Below, piece by piece: positions 27,907 to 37,609 of a DNA stretch of 64,000 nucleotides. Below the pieces are notes generated by a model. The model saw nothing but the letters and a program-made list of their open reading frames with translations. It was not told the DNA's origin and did not search any database. Within the stretch, counting starts at the first letter, position 1; each line of letters opens with the position of its first letter. Position numbers and translations under genes: made by a program. This DNA is from JBFMDN01 sp040753915 (GTDB lineage Bacteria; Desulfobacterota; Desulfomonilia; Desulfomonilales; Desulfomonilaceae): NCBI GenBank assembly GCA_040753915.1, contig JBFMDN010000007.1, positions 62,001-126,000 of the forward strand, in the 5' to 3' direction.

Positions 27907-28678
27907 CACATTTTCCGATATCTTTGCGCGCCGGGACAATGTCCTGACGAGAGTCGACCCGCGCGCCAAGCTGATGGTCGCGTTTATGCTGATCTGCGCG
28001 GTCATCCTTTCAGACAGGCCTCTTCTGCCGCTCTCGGTGGCAGTGGTGTGCATGGCAACGATGGTTTCCTTGCGCATACCGATAAAGCTAATCGGCATCA
28101 GGCTGTTGGCGCCAATGGGAATAGTGCTCGTGTTGGTGGTTCTGAAAGCCTTCACCACCAAAGGAGCTCCCCTCGTCAGTCTGAGCGTTCTTGGCTACGT
28201 CTTTGTCGCCTCGTCAGAAGGTTTGAAAATCGGATCGGTCTTGGGATCACGGGTGTTCGGTGCCGTGAGCGTAATGCTTCTGCTGAGCTCCGTTTCGCCG
28301 GCTCATCAGATATTCCATGCCCTGAGGTGGTTTCGAGTCCCGGAAGTATGGGTGGAGATTGCACTCTTGATTTACCGGTATATATTTGCCCTGTTGGACC
28401 AGACCTCCGACCTCATTGTGGCTCAAAGGGTGCGGCTGGGTTATTCAAGCGTGACCAGATCGTTATCCTCTGTCTCAGCCTTGGCTGGAACTGTTGTCGG
28501 CCGTTCCATGGATCAGGCGATGAGGACGTACGAGGCTATGACGTTGAGGGGGTACCAGGGTCGATACCCCTTTGCGCCCTTGCCTGAAATGCGCAGGTCC
28601 GACTGGCTTACCATTTTGGCAGCATTTACAGCGATTACGACGGCGTACGTGATGGCACAATGGTGGATCGCATCATGA
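27899..28678 (+). CDS. cbiQ: Cobalt ECF transporter transmembrane subunit CbiQ
   Basis: A 259-residue EcfT-family protein with five or six transmembrane helices. It starts with the family pattern DPRAKLMVAFMLIC. The coupling-helix signatures that contact the ATPase are present: VWVEIALLIYRYIFALLDQ and, near the end, A-M-T-L-R-G-Y. It overlaps its neighbours on both sides. Confidence 0.9.
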   Translation: MFDTFSDIFARRDNVLTRVDPRAKLMVAFMLICAVILSDRPLLPLSVAVVCMATMVSLRIPIKLIGIRLLAPMGIVLVLVVLKAFTTKGAPLVSLSVLGYVFVASSEGLKIGSVLGSRVFGAVSVMLLLSSVSPAHQIFHALRWFRVPEVWVEIALLIYRYIFALLDQTSDLIVAQRVRLGYSSVTRSLSSVSALAGTVVGRSMDQAMRTYEAMTLRGYQGRYPFAPLPEMRRSDWLTILAAFTAITTAYVMAQWWIAS

Positions 28679-29550
28679 ATGAACCAGCCATAGAGGCACG
28701 CGGCCTGACATTCACCTACCCGGAGGGGAGTCGTGCACTTGAAGGGGTAGATTTTCATGCGAAATCAGGGGAGTTCGTCGCAATGCTCGCTTCCAACGGA
28801 TCGGGCAAGACTACTCTCATCAAGGTCCTGGTAGGCGTTCTGAAACCGCAAGAGGGCCAGGTGTACATCGATGGCAAAAACATCAAGAGCCTTTCTCAAG
28901 CCCAATTATACCAGCGAGTCGGCCTCGTTCTGCAGAACCCGGTCGATCAGCTCTTCGCTCCCACAGTCGAAGAGGACGTGGCGTATGGGCCTCGAAACCT
29001 CGGTCTCAGCGAGGAGCAGGTCAAGGCTCGTGTGACCGAGTCCTTGGAACTGGTAAATGCGGGACCGCTTCGCATGAGGGCTATCCACCACCTCAGTTAC
29101 GGTCAACAGAAGCGGGTCTGCGTTGCTGGGGTCCTGGCCATGCGTCCGTCCATCCTGATACTGGATGAGCCAACAGCGGGGCTCGACCCTGCGGGAGAAG
29201 CACAGATGATGGCCCTTCTCCACAGGCTCAATCGAGAGCAGGGTATCACCGTGGTATTGGCCACCCATTCAGTAGACCTTCTCCCCCTCTTTGCAGATAG
29301 AATTTACGTGCTCCGAAATGGCAAAGTGCTGAAGCAGGGGCCCGCGGATGAGATCTTCTGCGAGCATGAAATGATTGACCGAGCGTGTCTGAGACTCCCC
29401 TACGTGGCTGCGCTGCTTCATAAAATGAAGCAAGCCGACGGCGTTCCCATCAACGGCCTTCCACTCACGCTGGGAGAGGCACGGATGAGGCTGTTGGAGC
29501 TCATACCCGAAAGCGTCATCGTGAAGCACACGGGAACGCATACCAGATGA
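28675..29550 (+). CDS. cbiO: Cobalt ECF transporter ATPase CbiO
   Basis: ABC ATPase powering cobalt import, 291 residues. Walker A is atypical at one position (ASNGSGKTT, where GPNGSGKTT or GANGAGKST is usual). The Q-loop VLQNPVDQLFAPTVEEDVAY is the ECF-ATPase hallmark. The signature LSYGQQKRV, Walker B ILILDEPTAGLDP and the H-loop ATHSVD follow. The start at 28675 forms an ATGA overlap with the cbiQ stop. The C-terminal extension of about 70 residues is common in CbiO. Confidence 0.94.
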   Translation: MNEPAIEARGLTFTYPEGSRALEGVDFHAKSGEFVAMLASNGSGKTTLIKVLVGVLKPQEGQVYIDGKNIKSLSQAQLYQRVGLVLQNPVDQLFAPTVEEDVAYGPRNLGLSEEQVKARVTESLELVNAGPLRMRAIHHLSYGQQKRVCVAGVLAMRPSILILDEPTAGLDPAGEAQMMALLHRLNREQGITVVLATHSVDLLPLFADRIYVLRNGKVLKQGPADEIFCEHEMIDRACLRLPYVAALLHKMKQADGVPINGLPLTLGEARMRLLELIPESVIVKHTGTHTR

Positions 29551-29615
29551 ACACCACGGACGCTGCAGCGAACACGTAGGTGCTGATAACCTTTCTTGGA
29601 GAGAAGTTTCTTGCT

Positions 29616-30344
29616 ATGAAAACCGGAACCTTATATGGCATAGGAGTGGGTCCGGGCGATCCCGACTTGATCACGGTCAAAGGGGCCGCTGTCCTTGGTC
29701 GATCCGCTCATGTGTTTGTCCCCAAAGCGCGCACAAGTGCCGAAAGCGTGGCCTTGAGTATTGCGCAACGGTATGTGAGCCCTTCGGCCGCAATTCACGA
29801 GATACTCTTTCCCATGACAACCGATCGCTCAGAGCTGCTCGCGAGGTGGGAAGAATCCGCCCGAGCCGTCGCTGAGGTTCTGCAGGCCGGGATGGACGCG
29901 TGTTTCCTCACACTGGGTGACACTTTTCTGTATTCTACCTATATCTATCTGCTCAGGGCGCTTCGTGACCTCATTCCGGACGTGAGAGTCGTCACTGTTC
30001 CCGGTATCACGGCTTTCAGTGCCGCGGCTGCCGTGGCTGAGTTTCCGGTCGGCGAAGGGAAGGAGACGGTAACCATTGTTCCGACCGCGGATGACCTTGA
30101 CTCCGTCAGGACGGCTCTCCAACAAGGGGGGACGGTAGTCCTCATGAAAATAGGCAAACGGTTGCCGCAAATTCTGGACCTCCTGGAAAAGTCGGATTCT
30201 ATCGACCGTAGCGCATTCGTGTCTCATGTAGGAATGGAGAATGAGCTGATAGAAACCGATCTGAGCAGGCTGAGAACCGATGATCCGGAGAAGAGAGGCT
30301 ACCTCTCGATTCTCCTGGTTCATAAGAAGGTAGAGAGGATTTGA
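29616..30344 (+). CDS. cbiL: Cobalt-(pre)corrin-2 C20-methyltransferase
   Basis: SAM-dependent methylation of the corrin ring at C20. The 242-residue protein shows the tetrapyrrole methylase fold: YGIGVGPGDPDLITVKG at the N-terminus, LTLGDTFLYSTYIYL, VPGITAFSAAAA and GTVVLMKIGKRL. Given CbiX and the CbiMNQO importer, the cobalt-containing (anaerobic) substrate is expected. ATG 29616 is chosen for the family N-terminus, with GGAGAG upstream. Its stop overlaps the cbiF start (TGATG). Confidence 0.92.
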   Translation: MKTGTLYGIGVGPGDPDLITVKGAAVLGRSAHVFVPKARTSAESVALSIAQRYVSPSAAIHEILFPMTTDRSELLARWEESARAVAEVLQAGMDACFLTLGDTFLYSTYIYLLRALRDLIPDVRVVTVPGITAFSAAAAVAEFPVGEGKETVTIVPTADDLDSVRTALQQGGTVVLMKIGKRLPQILDLLEKSDSIDRSAFVSHVGMENELIETDLSRLRTDDPEKRGYLSILLVHKKVERI

Positions 30345-31102
30345 TGAACGTATACTTCGTCGGCGCCGGCCCAGGAGATCCTGAGCTCATAACCGTTAAG
30401 GCCCAGCGGCTGCTGCAGAACTGCAAGATCTGCATATACGCGGGGTCTCTGATAAGCCCTGCTGTTCTCTCTCTACTGCCTGAAGAGGCCGAAAAGCATG
30501 ATTCTGCAGGCATGGATCTTGAGGAGATTTGTGCAATTTATCGTGAGGCACATGACAGAGACATAGATGTGATCAGGCTCCACTCGGGCGATCCATCAAT
30601 TTACGGTGCCATCCGCGAGCAAATGAACGAGCTGGACAAGTTGGGCATCGGGTATGAGGTGATTCCGGGAGTTAGCTCATTTCAGGCCTCCGCAGCTGCT
30701 CTGCGCGCGGAGCTCACCGCGCCCGAGGTGGCCCAGACGATCATTCTTACAAGGACCTCAGGTCGCACTCCCGTACCCGATGAGCAATCCCTCGACGCGC
30801 TAGGTCGAACCCAGGCTACGCTCTGCATATTCTTGTCCGCACACAAAATAGGAGATGTGGCAGACACGCTTTCAAAACATTACGGATCACAATGTCCGGT
30901 AGCTGTGGTCTATCACGCGTCCTGGCCCGATGAGCTCGTAGTTCGAGGAGTCCTGGAAGATATTGCAGGGAAAGTTGAGTCGACGGGCATAAAGAAAACT
31001 GCGATGATCGTTGTGGGGAAGGCCCTTTCCCGGGAGATTCCGGCCTCGCTCCTTTACGATCCGGGGTTCAGCCACCAATACCGCATCGGAAAACAGAGGT
31101 GA
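30344..31102 (+). CDS. cbiF: Cobalt-precorrin-4 C11-methyltransferase
   Basis: SAM-dependent methylation at C11 of the corrin ring. It has 252 residues with VYFVGAGPGDPELITVKAQR, CIYAGSLI, RLHSGDPSIYGAIREQM, VIPGVSSFQASAAAL and LTRTSGRTPVP, all CbiF/CobM signatures. It is translationally coupled to cbiL. Confidence 0.95.
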   Translation: MNVYFVGAGPGDPELITVKAQRLLQNCKICIYAGSLISPAVLSLLPEEAEKHDSAGMDLEEICAIYREAHDRDIDVIRLHSGDPSIYGAIREQMNELDKLGIGYEVIPGVSSFQASAAALRAELTAPEVAQTIILTRTSGRTPVPDEQSLDALGRTQATLCIFLSAHKIGDVADTLSKHYGSQCPVAVVYHASWPDELVVRGVLEDIAGKVESTGIKKTAMIVVGKALSREIPASLLYDPGFSHQYRIGKQR

Positions 31103-31153
31103 CGACGGATGGAGGCCGCCACATATGGCCGATTCGTGCCAAGGGAGGATCTC

Positions 31154-31681
31154 ATGAGTGGACCCGGCAAGATCCGGATCATCACCGGAGAGGGAAAGGG
31201 CAAGACCACTACGGCTCTGGGAATGGCTTGGTTGGCTATCAGTCGTGGGCTGAGAGTCTTCATGGTACAATTCCTCAAGGCTCCCGACACATCCGGAGAG
31301 CACTTCGCGGCAAAAGTCTTTGAACCGATGATGACCATAAGACCTATGGGGAGAGAGGGGTTCATTCATCGCCGTGGCAGAGATCCCCTGGACGTGGTCA
31401 TGGCCGAGCGGGCTCTGGATGAAGCCGAAAACGCGATGCTGATGGGCGAGTACGACCTCATCATCCTAGACGAGGTCAATGTCGCAATCCATCTGGGGCT
31501 CATTGACGTACAGGATCTTTTGAAGCTCATCGATTCTAAGCCGCAAGACGTTGAGCTTGTTCTCACCGGGAGAAATGCAAAGGCGGAGGTAGTGGAGCGT
31601 GCCGATAGCGTGTTGGAGATGAGAAAGATCAAGCATTATTTTGATAGCGGTATTGGTGCAAACGAAGGAATCGATTTTTGA
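31154..31681 (+). CDS. cobO: Corrinoid adenosyltransferase (CobO/BtuR)
   Basis: Transfers 5'-deoxyadenosyl from ATP to the reduced cobalt. The 175 residues include the P-loop GEGKGKTTTALGMA, a LILDEVNVAIHLGL Walker-B-like segment and LVLTGRNA. ATG 31154 has GGGAGG at 31141-31146. It is the last gene of the riboswitch-led operon, whose remaining corrin-ring enzymes must be encoded elsewhere. Confidence 0.93.
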   Translation: MSGPGKIRIITGEGKGKTTTALGMAWLAISRGLRVFMVQFLKAPDTSGEHFAAKVFEPMMTIRPMGREGFIHRRGRDPLDVVMAERALDEAENAMLMGEYDLIILDEVNVAIHLGLIDVQDLLKLIDSKPQDVELVLTGRNAKAEVVERADSVLEMRKIKHYFDSGIGANEGIDF

Positions 31682-31973
31682 CGCTAATAGAGAATTGCCG
31701 ACATTCCGGAAGATCCATACCTTTCCTCTTTGCCGGAAACCTCACTCCGTGATGTTTGCTCCGAGGGAGCGGGGGAGCTTCACACGTCCGCCTGACGAAA
31801 GTCGAAGATCGGCAGGCATTCAAAGCTTGGATTCCGGCATTCACCGTAATGGAAACCACCGTCCCCCCGCATTCGGGTTGTGGAATCCACAACAGGGGTA
31901 CGCTGCCCGAGCCAGCGGTATCTCGGGCGCGGCTCCTCAAGAGAGCGAGCGGTCACCTGATGGACCGAGCGCC
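31682..31973. other. Intergenic, no gene recognised
   Basis: Separates the cob operon from the two-component genes. Short inverted segments are present (for example GCCGGAA/TTCCGGC pairs), but no riboswitch, RNA gene or protein-like frame was identified. Confidence 0.45.
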
Positions 31974-32002
31974 TTGACATGCTTGGGGATTGCCTTTACC
32001 AT
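31974..32002 (+). promoter_or_regulatory. Promoter candidate for the two-component operon
   Basis: TTGACA at 31974-31979, a 17-base spacer and TACCAT at 31997-32002, about 70 bases upstream of the kinase start codon. Confidence 0.5.
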
Positions 32003-32074
32003 CATAGCCACAGGGTGTGGTATGGCCTGATTCCCATATTTCTTGTCATCACGTGTGTATTCTAGCCGTATGCC

Positions 32075-33955
32075 ATGGACTACGAAAACTCTTTCTTGAC
32101 CGAAGTTGAAGGGACCGCGTCTTACCTTTCGCAGGAGATGTTCGAGCAACTCTGTAGAGAGGCCAATCGGCGGTTGGAGCGATTCGTCACCATCTCGCTC
32201 CAAAGGCTGGGGGAAGACATCGGGGCGAAGGTTTTCACGATTGACATCAAGGAAGGCGAGAGCACCGTGATCAACGCAACGCTGAGCCGCAATCAGCACG
32301 GCTGGCATCTCTCCGTGGACGATTCGCACCGGCATTACCGGCGTCACTCGGTCAAACGTAAGGTCCAACCCGTTTATGTCCTGAGATCCCAGTTTCATTA
32401 CCAGCTTAATCTCCCCCACCGGTGGTCCGGAATACTTGTAATTGAGTTCCCGGGAATCAGCTTCTTGACCAAAGATAAGGACGTATATATCAGAAGAGAA
32501 TTAAGGGAATTTTCCAGAGAGCTCACCGTATTGCTTATGAACCGCAATTTCGCTCGATTGGAAAGCTCTCTGAATGAGGAAAAGAAAGTAGCGGAAACCT
32601 TGCGGGCCCTCGTGGCTTCGCTAAGCAAGGAATTGTACTGCCTGAGCAGCATTTCTCTTGCGATGCGTCCATCGTACAACGTCGGGACAGTCTTGACCAA
32701 AGTACTCGAGACCGCCTTGCCGGTCCTGCGAGCAAAGCTGGGGGTAATCTATTTTCACGAGACAGGCCAGTGTGTTGCACTCTACTCACCGAGGTCGAGA
32801 CAGGGCCGGCGAGATGTACCGTGGTTTCGCGAATATTTCCAAAGTAAGATTCGTCTGTTGGAGACCCCACCGAACCCCGGATGGTTCAGCGTGCGGACCG
32901 TAGGAAATCACCCGGACTTCCCCGATGATCTCAAAGCCCATTTGGCTTCCGATAGGATCGAGTCCGTCCTGGAGTTTTCCCTCGGGTCCGAGGGAAACTT
33001 CCTCGCCCTGGGATTCCTGGGACTTCAAGAGAACCACGACAGACCTTCCGGCACGAGGCTCCTGATGACGATCCTGAACATGATCGGCCTATTCTTGGAG
33101 CACATATCCCTCATGACTGACTTGGAACGACAAGTCAAGCTCGTCTCCCAGCAAAAGTTGGAAATGGAGAGAGAGCAACAATTCCTTATGGACCATATGG
33201 GTGAACAGTTGTCCACAACCAGGCTTACACGGTCCTTCACCAAGGACCGATTCCTCGATGAGATAGAGCGCTCCAGGAACATGACGTTGCTGGCTGAGCT
33301 GGCTTCAGGGGTCGCCCATCAGATAAGGAATCCGCTCAGCAATCTGGTGTACGGGCTGCATCTCCTGAAAAAGCCAGGTCTCAGCGAGACTGAAAAGCAT
33401 GATCTCATAGAGACCGTTACAGAACGCGTGGAAACAGTTAATCGAATGATCAATGAATTCATTCATTATACTCGAATACCCGAGCTCAAGCTCACTCCCG
33501 AAAACATCAACGACGTTCTCGCAAGCACTGTGTACTCTTTCAAGAACTGGTTTGAGCTGGCAGACGTGGAAGTGCGGACGTGCTTTGATCCTGATCTCGG
33601 TCCCGCGAAAATAGATCTTTTTCTCATGAGCCAGACGTTCCATAACATAATCAAGAATGCTCTGGAAGCCATGCACAGCGACGGGCAGCTCAATGTGTGC
33701 ACTCGGAAGCTGAAGATCAGACACAGCCCGGATCCCCAGGAATTTGCCGAGATTGTGTTCGAAGACGATGGACCAGGTGTTCCCCCGGAGGATATCGATA
33801 AGATCATGAAGCCCTTCTATTCGAAAAAGGAAGGCGGGCTCGGCCTCGGTCTGGCACTAGTCGATCACATTGTCCGAGCTCATGGCGGGGGAATTTCGCT
33901 GGAAAATCGAGTCCACGGTGGATTGAGAGTCAGAATGTATCTTCCGTTGAGGTGA
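32075..33955 (+). CDS. Soluble sensor histidine kinase with GAF-like sensor
   Basis: A 626-residue kinase without transmembrane segments, so it should sense a cytoplasmic signal. Residues about 1-150 are an unrecognised N-terminal domain. A GAF-like domain spans roughly 200-360, followed by a coiled segment. The H-box is ASGVAHQIRNPLSN (H415, with Q where E is more common), the N-box is HNIIKNALEAM, and the G-boxes are DDGPGVPPE and GLGLGLALV, as in NtrB/AtoS-type kinases. It lies seven bases ahead of an NtrC-family regulator. Together they sit immediately upstream of the methanol methyltransferase genes, which suggests control of those genes. Confidence 0.88.
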   Translation: MDYENSFLTEVEGTASYLSQEMFEQLCREANRRLERFVTISLQRLGEDIGAKVFTIDIKEGESTVINATLSRNQHGWHLSVDDSHRHYRRHSVKRKVQPVYVLRSQFHYQLNLPHRWSGILVIEFPGISFLTKDKDVYIRRELREFSRELTVLLMNRNFARLESSLNEEKKVAETLRALVASLSKELYCLSSISLAMRPSYNVGTVLTKVLETALPVLRAKLGVIYFHETGQCVALYSPRSRQGRRDVPWFREYFQSKIRLLETPPNPGWFSVRTVGNHPDFPDDLKAHLASDRIESVLEFSLGSEGNFLALGFLGLQENHDRPSGTRLLMTILNMIGLFLEHISLMTDLERQVKLVSQQKLEMEREQQFLMDHMGEQLSTTRLTRSFTKDRFLDEIERSRNMTLLAELASGVAHQIRNPLSNLVYGLHLLKKPGLSETEKHDLIETVTERVETVNRMINEFIHYTRIPELKLTPENINDVLASTVYSFKNWFELADVEVRTCFDPDLGPAKIDLFLMSQTFHNIIKNALEAMHSDGQLNVCTRKLKIRHSPDPQEFAEIVFEDDGPGVPPEDIDKIMKPFYSKKEGGLGLGLALVDHIVRAHGGGISLENRVHGGLRVRMYLPLR

Positions 33956-33962
33956 GTGTAGG

Positions 33963-35357
33963 ATGCAATATCGCTTGCTCGTGGTAGAAGACGAAATGAG
34001 CTCTGCTAAGTACTTGACGCGTATACTCGAAGCAGAGGGGTACGTGACCGACCACGTGACAACCGCCGAAGATGCCCTCACACAGATCGCGGAAAAGGAG
34101 TACGATCTCTTGCTCATAGACAAGGTGCTCCCCGGAAATGACGGACTCCATTTGCTCAAGCATGCCAAAGAAATCAGCTCGGACATACTCGCAGTGATCA
34201 TAACCGCATACGGCTCCGTTAGATCCGCGGTGGAGGCTCTGAAATTAGGCGCCAGTGACTTTGTAGAAAAACCGGTGATACCGGAAAAGCTCCTGCACAT
34301 TGTGGCCCGCACCCTCGAAGAAAGGCGCCTCAAGAGCGAGATTGTAGCCCTGAAAGCCGGCCTGCTCGAACGGTACCAGTTTCGGAACATTGTCGGCAAG
34401 CACCCGAAGATGCAGCAGGTCTTTTCCCTCATAGAATCATTGGCCCAGGCTGACTCTCCGGTGCTCATCACAGGAGAAACTGGCACAGGCAAGGATTTGG
34501 TAGCCCGAGCAATTCATTATGAGAGCCATCGAAAAAACGGGCCATTCGTTGCAATCAACTGCGCCGCTGTTCCTGAAACGCTTCTCGAAAGCGAGCTGTT
34601 CGGTTACGAGCAGGGTGCCTTTACGGGAGCGGTACGACGAAAGCTCGGCAGAATGGAGCAGGCTCATGGGGGCACCCTGTTCCTAGACGAAATCGGTGAT
34701 ATTTCCTATCCATTGCAGGCGAAACTCCTTCGCACCCTGCAAGAAAAGAGGATCGAACGTTTAGGTGGCAATCGCCAGATCTCTTTGGATTTGAGAATCA
34801 TAGCCGCGACGAACAAGGATCTTACGGAAGAGTTGCAGGCCAAACGTTTCCGCCTCGATCTCTATTTCAGACTCAACGTGGTGGCGATACACCTGCCTCC
34901 TCTTCGCGAGAGAGCGGAAGATCTCCCTCTGTTGATCGAGCACTTTTTGGAGAAAATCGCCAGAAACGCCAACAGACCGATTCCCAAGCTGTCTCAAAAA
35001 GCCATGGGAAAGCTCATGAGCCACTCTTGGCCGGGAAACGTCCGTGAGCTCGAGAATGTGCTAGAGCTCGCTGTGATACTGAGCCAGGACAACGTCATTG
35101 AGGACATCACCCTTTCCTCCGCGCCCATTCAGCAGCCCCTGTCCGAGCAAGGCCAGTTTTCCGAAATCAGCACGGACCTTCCCCTGAAAGTGGTGAGAGA
35201 TCGTGCCATTGCTCGGGTAGAGAAGCAGTATCTGACGAGTCTTCTTGCCAAGAATAGGGGTGCAGTGGGTCGGACTGCAGCCGACGCGCAGATTGATGCG
35301 CGCACGGTCCTTCGGAAGATGAAGCAATATGGCTTACACAGGTTGAACTTCAAGTAG
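33963..35357 (+). CDS. NtrC-family sigma-54-dependent response regulator
   Basis: 464 residues in three domains. The receiver (1-120) has phospho-acceptor D53 in LLLIDKVLPGNDG. The AAA+ sigma-54 interaction domain (about 140-380) has Walker A TGETGTGKDL, the sigma-54 contact loop GAFTGA near residue 216, and GGTLFLDEIGDI. The C-terminal Fis-type helix-turn-helix is NRGAVGRTAADAQIDARTVL. It activates sigma-54 promoters from upstream sites. Two palindromes 24-60 bases past its stop and a sigma-54 promoter at 35531 are its likely targets. Confidence 0.93.
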   Translation: MQYRLLVVEDEMSSAKYLTRILEAEGYVTDHVTTAEDALTQIAEKEYDLLLIDKVLPGNDGLHLLKHAKEISSDILAVIITAYGSVRSAVEALKLGASDFVEKPVIPEKLLHIVARTLEERRLKSEIVALKAGLLERYQFRNIVGKHPKMQQVFSLIESLAQADSPVLITGETGTGKDLVARAIHYESHRKNGPFVAINCAAVPETLLESELFGYEQGAFTGAVRRKLGRMEQAHGGTLFLDEIGDISYPLQAKLLRTLQEKRIERLGGNRQISLDLRIIAATNKDLTEELQAKRFRLDLYFRLNVVAIHLPPLRERAEDLPLLIEHFLEKIARNANRPIPKLSQKAMGKLMSHSWPGNVRELENVLELAVILSQDNVIEDITLSSAPIQQPLSEQGQFSEISTDLPLKVVRDRAIARVEKQYLTSLLAKNRGAVGRTAADAQIDARTVLRKMKQYGLHRLNFK

Positions 35358-35380
35358 GGGTCCTGTCTGGGCGTGAATTT

Positions 35381-35416
35381 TCGGACATCATTGTCCGATA
35401 AGACATGAATGTCCGA
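35381..35416 (+). promoter_or_regulatory. Tandem 18-bp palindromic activator sites
   Basis: Site 1 (35381-35398) is TCGGACATCATTGTCCGA, with perfect 7-bp arms. Site 2 (35399-35416) is TAAGACATGAATGTCCGA, matching site 1 at 14 of 18 positions and directly abutting it. They lie about 115-150 bases upstream of the -24 element, the usual range for enhancer-like sites of NtrC-type activators. Confidence 0.75.
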
Positions 35417-35530
35417 CAAATGAGTCTGCACTTTTTCCTGCCCGACAGCGATAAGCTCATGGATGATCCATTGGGCAAAGCTGGGCCTGCCTGAAAACCC
35501 AGGCGGGAAAATATCCTTTCGAGCCAAGAG

Positions 35531-35546
35531 TGGCACGATAGTTGCT
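35531..35546 (+). promoter_or_regulatory. Sigma-54 (-24/-12) promoter
   Basis: TGGCACG-ATAG-TTGCT matches the sigma-54 consensus TGGCAYG-N4-TTGCW at every position. Transcription would run toward mtaA, starting near 35558. Confidence 0.85.
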
Positions 35547-36514
35547 TAGAATTTGAGAAGTGGGCTATCATCTCGACGGACGCGTACCCTCATCCGAGGT
35601 GGCGTGGGATAATGGGTCGGCGCCCGATGGTGTTGAACAGGATGTGGTTAGTCCTTACCCCGAGAAGGCGGAGATCACTGCCGGAAAGCTAGCGGGATAA
35701 CGATGACCGTGAATGTCAATTTCTGTCGTGTGTTGCCATTGCCAAGGGATTGAGGAGACGCAACAACAGTGTGGAAAACAGAGAAGGGAACCGAGATTGT
35801 CGGCAGCCGTGTGTTCTCTGGCGAAAGGCACTGTACCCTCGGTCGCGCAGGGCGTGATGATGCAAGCTTGTCTCCGTGTGTATGTCGATACTTCCATACT
35901 TTACTCTTCCTGTTTCTGGTGACGTGATGCTCAATGAGAACTATCGCGCTGCTTGAGACTTGAGAACAGAATATAGCATCAGCAAGAAGTATGTCTGACA
36001 CCAAGTGAGTTGGTGTGACGGTGATTTCTCCGTCAAGATCAGGACAAGGAATCGCGCAAGGTGGGGACTATCCCTCTAAGCCGGTCTGTGCGGTGCGCAG
36101 TGTGCGCTACACCGAATGGATCAATTTGGCTGCGGCCAGGTATGAAGACAGCGAGCATACGGCTGTGGTAATGGGCCTCGATGCCACGCAACAGATCGCG
36201 GAAATTCGCGCGGGAGGGGAGAAGAGATCAGGCACTGATCGAAATTCCTCAAAATAGTTGCACGCGTGGAAAGTGGATGGTCCGTACAGCCGCCAAGCGT
36301 GCTTATCCTCGAGACTCGTAAGCACCCAATTGAGTGGACCGCTGTAACCATTTGGGATGGGAGGTGATGCGAGTGCCAGTACGGCGGTCTTGCGATCCCA
36401 TTCTTGCTCCGATCAAGGTGGGGCGGGGATAGTACGCTCAATGCCCGTGCTGGGCAAGGGGGGTGGTGAAATTCATCAGCGAAAACAAAACAAACGGAAA
36501 GGCGAGGAAGGAAA
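35547..36514 (+). other. Long gene-free leader before mtaA
   Basis: About 950 bases between the sigma-54 promoter and the mtaA start. No convincing protein frame or known riboswitch was seen. It may be a long untranslated leader, hold a second promoter, or encode a small RNA. Confidence 0.4.
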
Positions 36515-37522
36515 ATGACGGGTAAAGAAAGAGTAATGAGGGTGTTCAACCATCAGAAACCGGACCGAATGCCGTGTTTTTGTGCAAACGGCACGCCTAC
36601 ATACGATCAGATGGAAAAAGTGGGAGCCTACTGGCCTGAGGCGCACGAGCGTGCCGAGGACATGGCAAAGCTGGCTTTGGCAGCCCACACTGTCTTGGGA
36701 TTTGACGCGGTGAGAGTTCCGTTCTGTCAGACCTTCGAGGCTGAAGCACTAGGCTGCAAAGTCAAGTCCGGCGGAAAAGAAAATATACCCGGCATTGATC
36801 ACCCGCCGGCATACAAACTGACCGACACTCCCGTACTGCCTGACGATTTCCTGGAACGAGGGCGTATACCCCAGTTGATTAAAGCAGTGCGGATTCTCAA
36901 GGAGCAGGTCGGTGACGAAGCAGCCATTATAGGCGGCATCATAGGTCCCTTCACCATTGCCGGAGCGATGCTCGACGCGGTTCCTATCCTGAAGGCCAGC
37001 TTCAAAGAGCCCGACAAGCTCCACCCGTTCCTCGATGTCGCGGAGAAAGCGGGGACAGCCCTGGGAAAGGCGCTGATCGAGGCAGGAGCGGATCTCATTT
37101 GCGTAGAAGACATGCAAGCCTCCCCCGATCTGATAGCGCCGCATACGTACCGTAACCTGGAGCTGGAGTACCAGAGGAGACAGGTAGAGGCGCTGAGCGT
37201 TCCCGTGATTCTGCACATCTGTGGCAACGTGGACAAGATCGTGGAGTATATGGCGCAAACCGGGGTGGAGGCACTGAGCCTCGAGCCCAAATCCGACGTG
37301 GCTTTGGCCCGGAGCAAAGGAGGACCAACAACCATTATCATTGGCGGAGTCGATGCGGCTACTACGCTATTCATGAAGACTCCGGACGTTGTGAAGGAAG
37401 CAGCGAGGGAACAGATTGAGTTGGGTTTGGACATCCTCGCGCCCGGCTGCGCAATCGCGCCCGGAACGCCAACAGAAAACCTGCTGGCGATGGTAGAGGC
37501 GGCACAGGAGCACACGTACTAG
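36515..37522 (+). CDS. mtaA: MtaA-type methylcorrinoid methyltransferase (UroD fold, zinc)
   Basis: A 335-residue uroporphyrinogen-decarboxylase-fold methyltransferase. The zinc motif of the MtaA/MtbA group is present: H234 and C236 in ILHICGNV, and C312 in LAPGCAIAPGTP. In methanogens MtaA moves the methyl group from the corrinoid protein to coenzyme M. In a bacterium the acceptor is more likely tetrahydrofolate or another thiol/pterin, which is inference. ATG follows GAGGAAGGA. It is the first gene after the sigma-54 leader, followed by mtaC and mtaB. Confidence 0.85.
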   Translation: MTGKERVMRVFNHQKPDRMPCFCANGTPTYDQMEKVGAYWPEAHERAEDMAKLALAAHTVLGFDAVRVPFCQTFEAEALGCKVKSGGKENIPGIDHPPAYKLTDTPVLPDDFLERGRIPQLIKAVRILKEQVGDEAAIIGGIIGPFTIAGAMLDAVPILKASFKEPDKLHPFLDVAEKAGTALGKALIEAGADLICVEDMQASPDLIAPHTYRNLELEYQRRQVEALSVPVILHICGNVDKIVEYMAQTGVEALSLEPKSDVALARSKGGPTTIIIGGVDAATTLFMKTPDVVKEAAREQIELGLDILAPGCAIAPGTPTENLLAMVEAAQEHTY

Positions 37523-37609
37523 GCGCTGCCGAATGGCCTCGCCAAGATTGGGGCATCCGTGCTGCACGAGGGTTTTTGCTTCAACTCCAAAACCTCAAAG
37601 GGGGCAACG

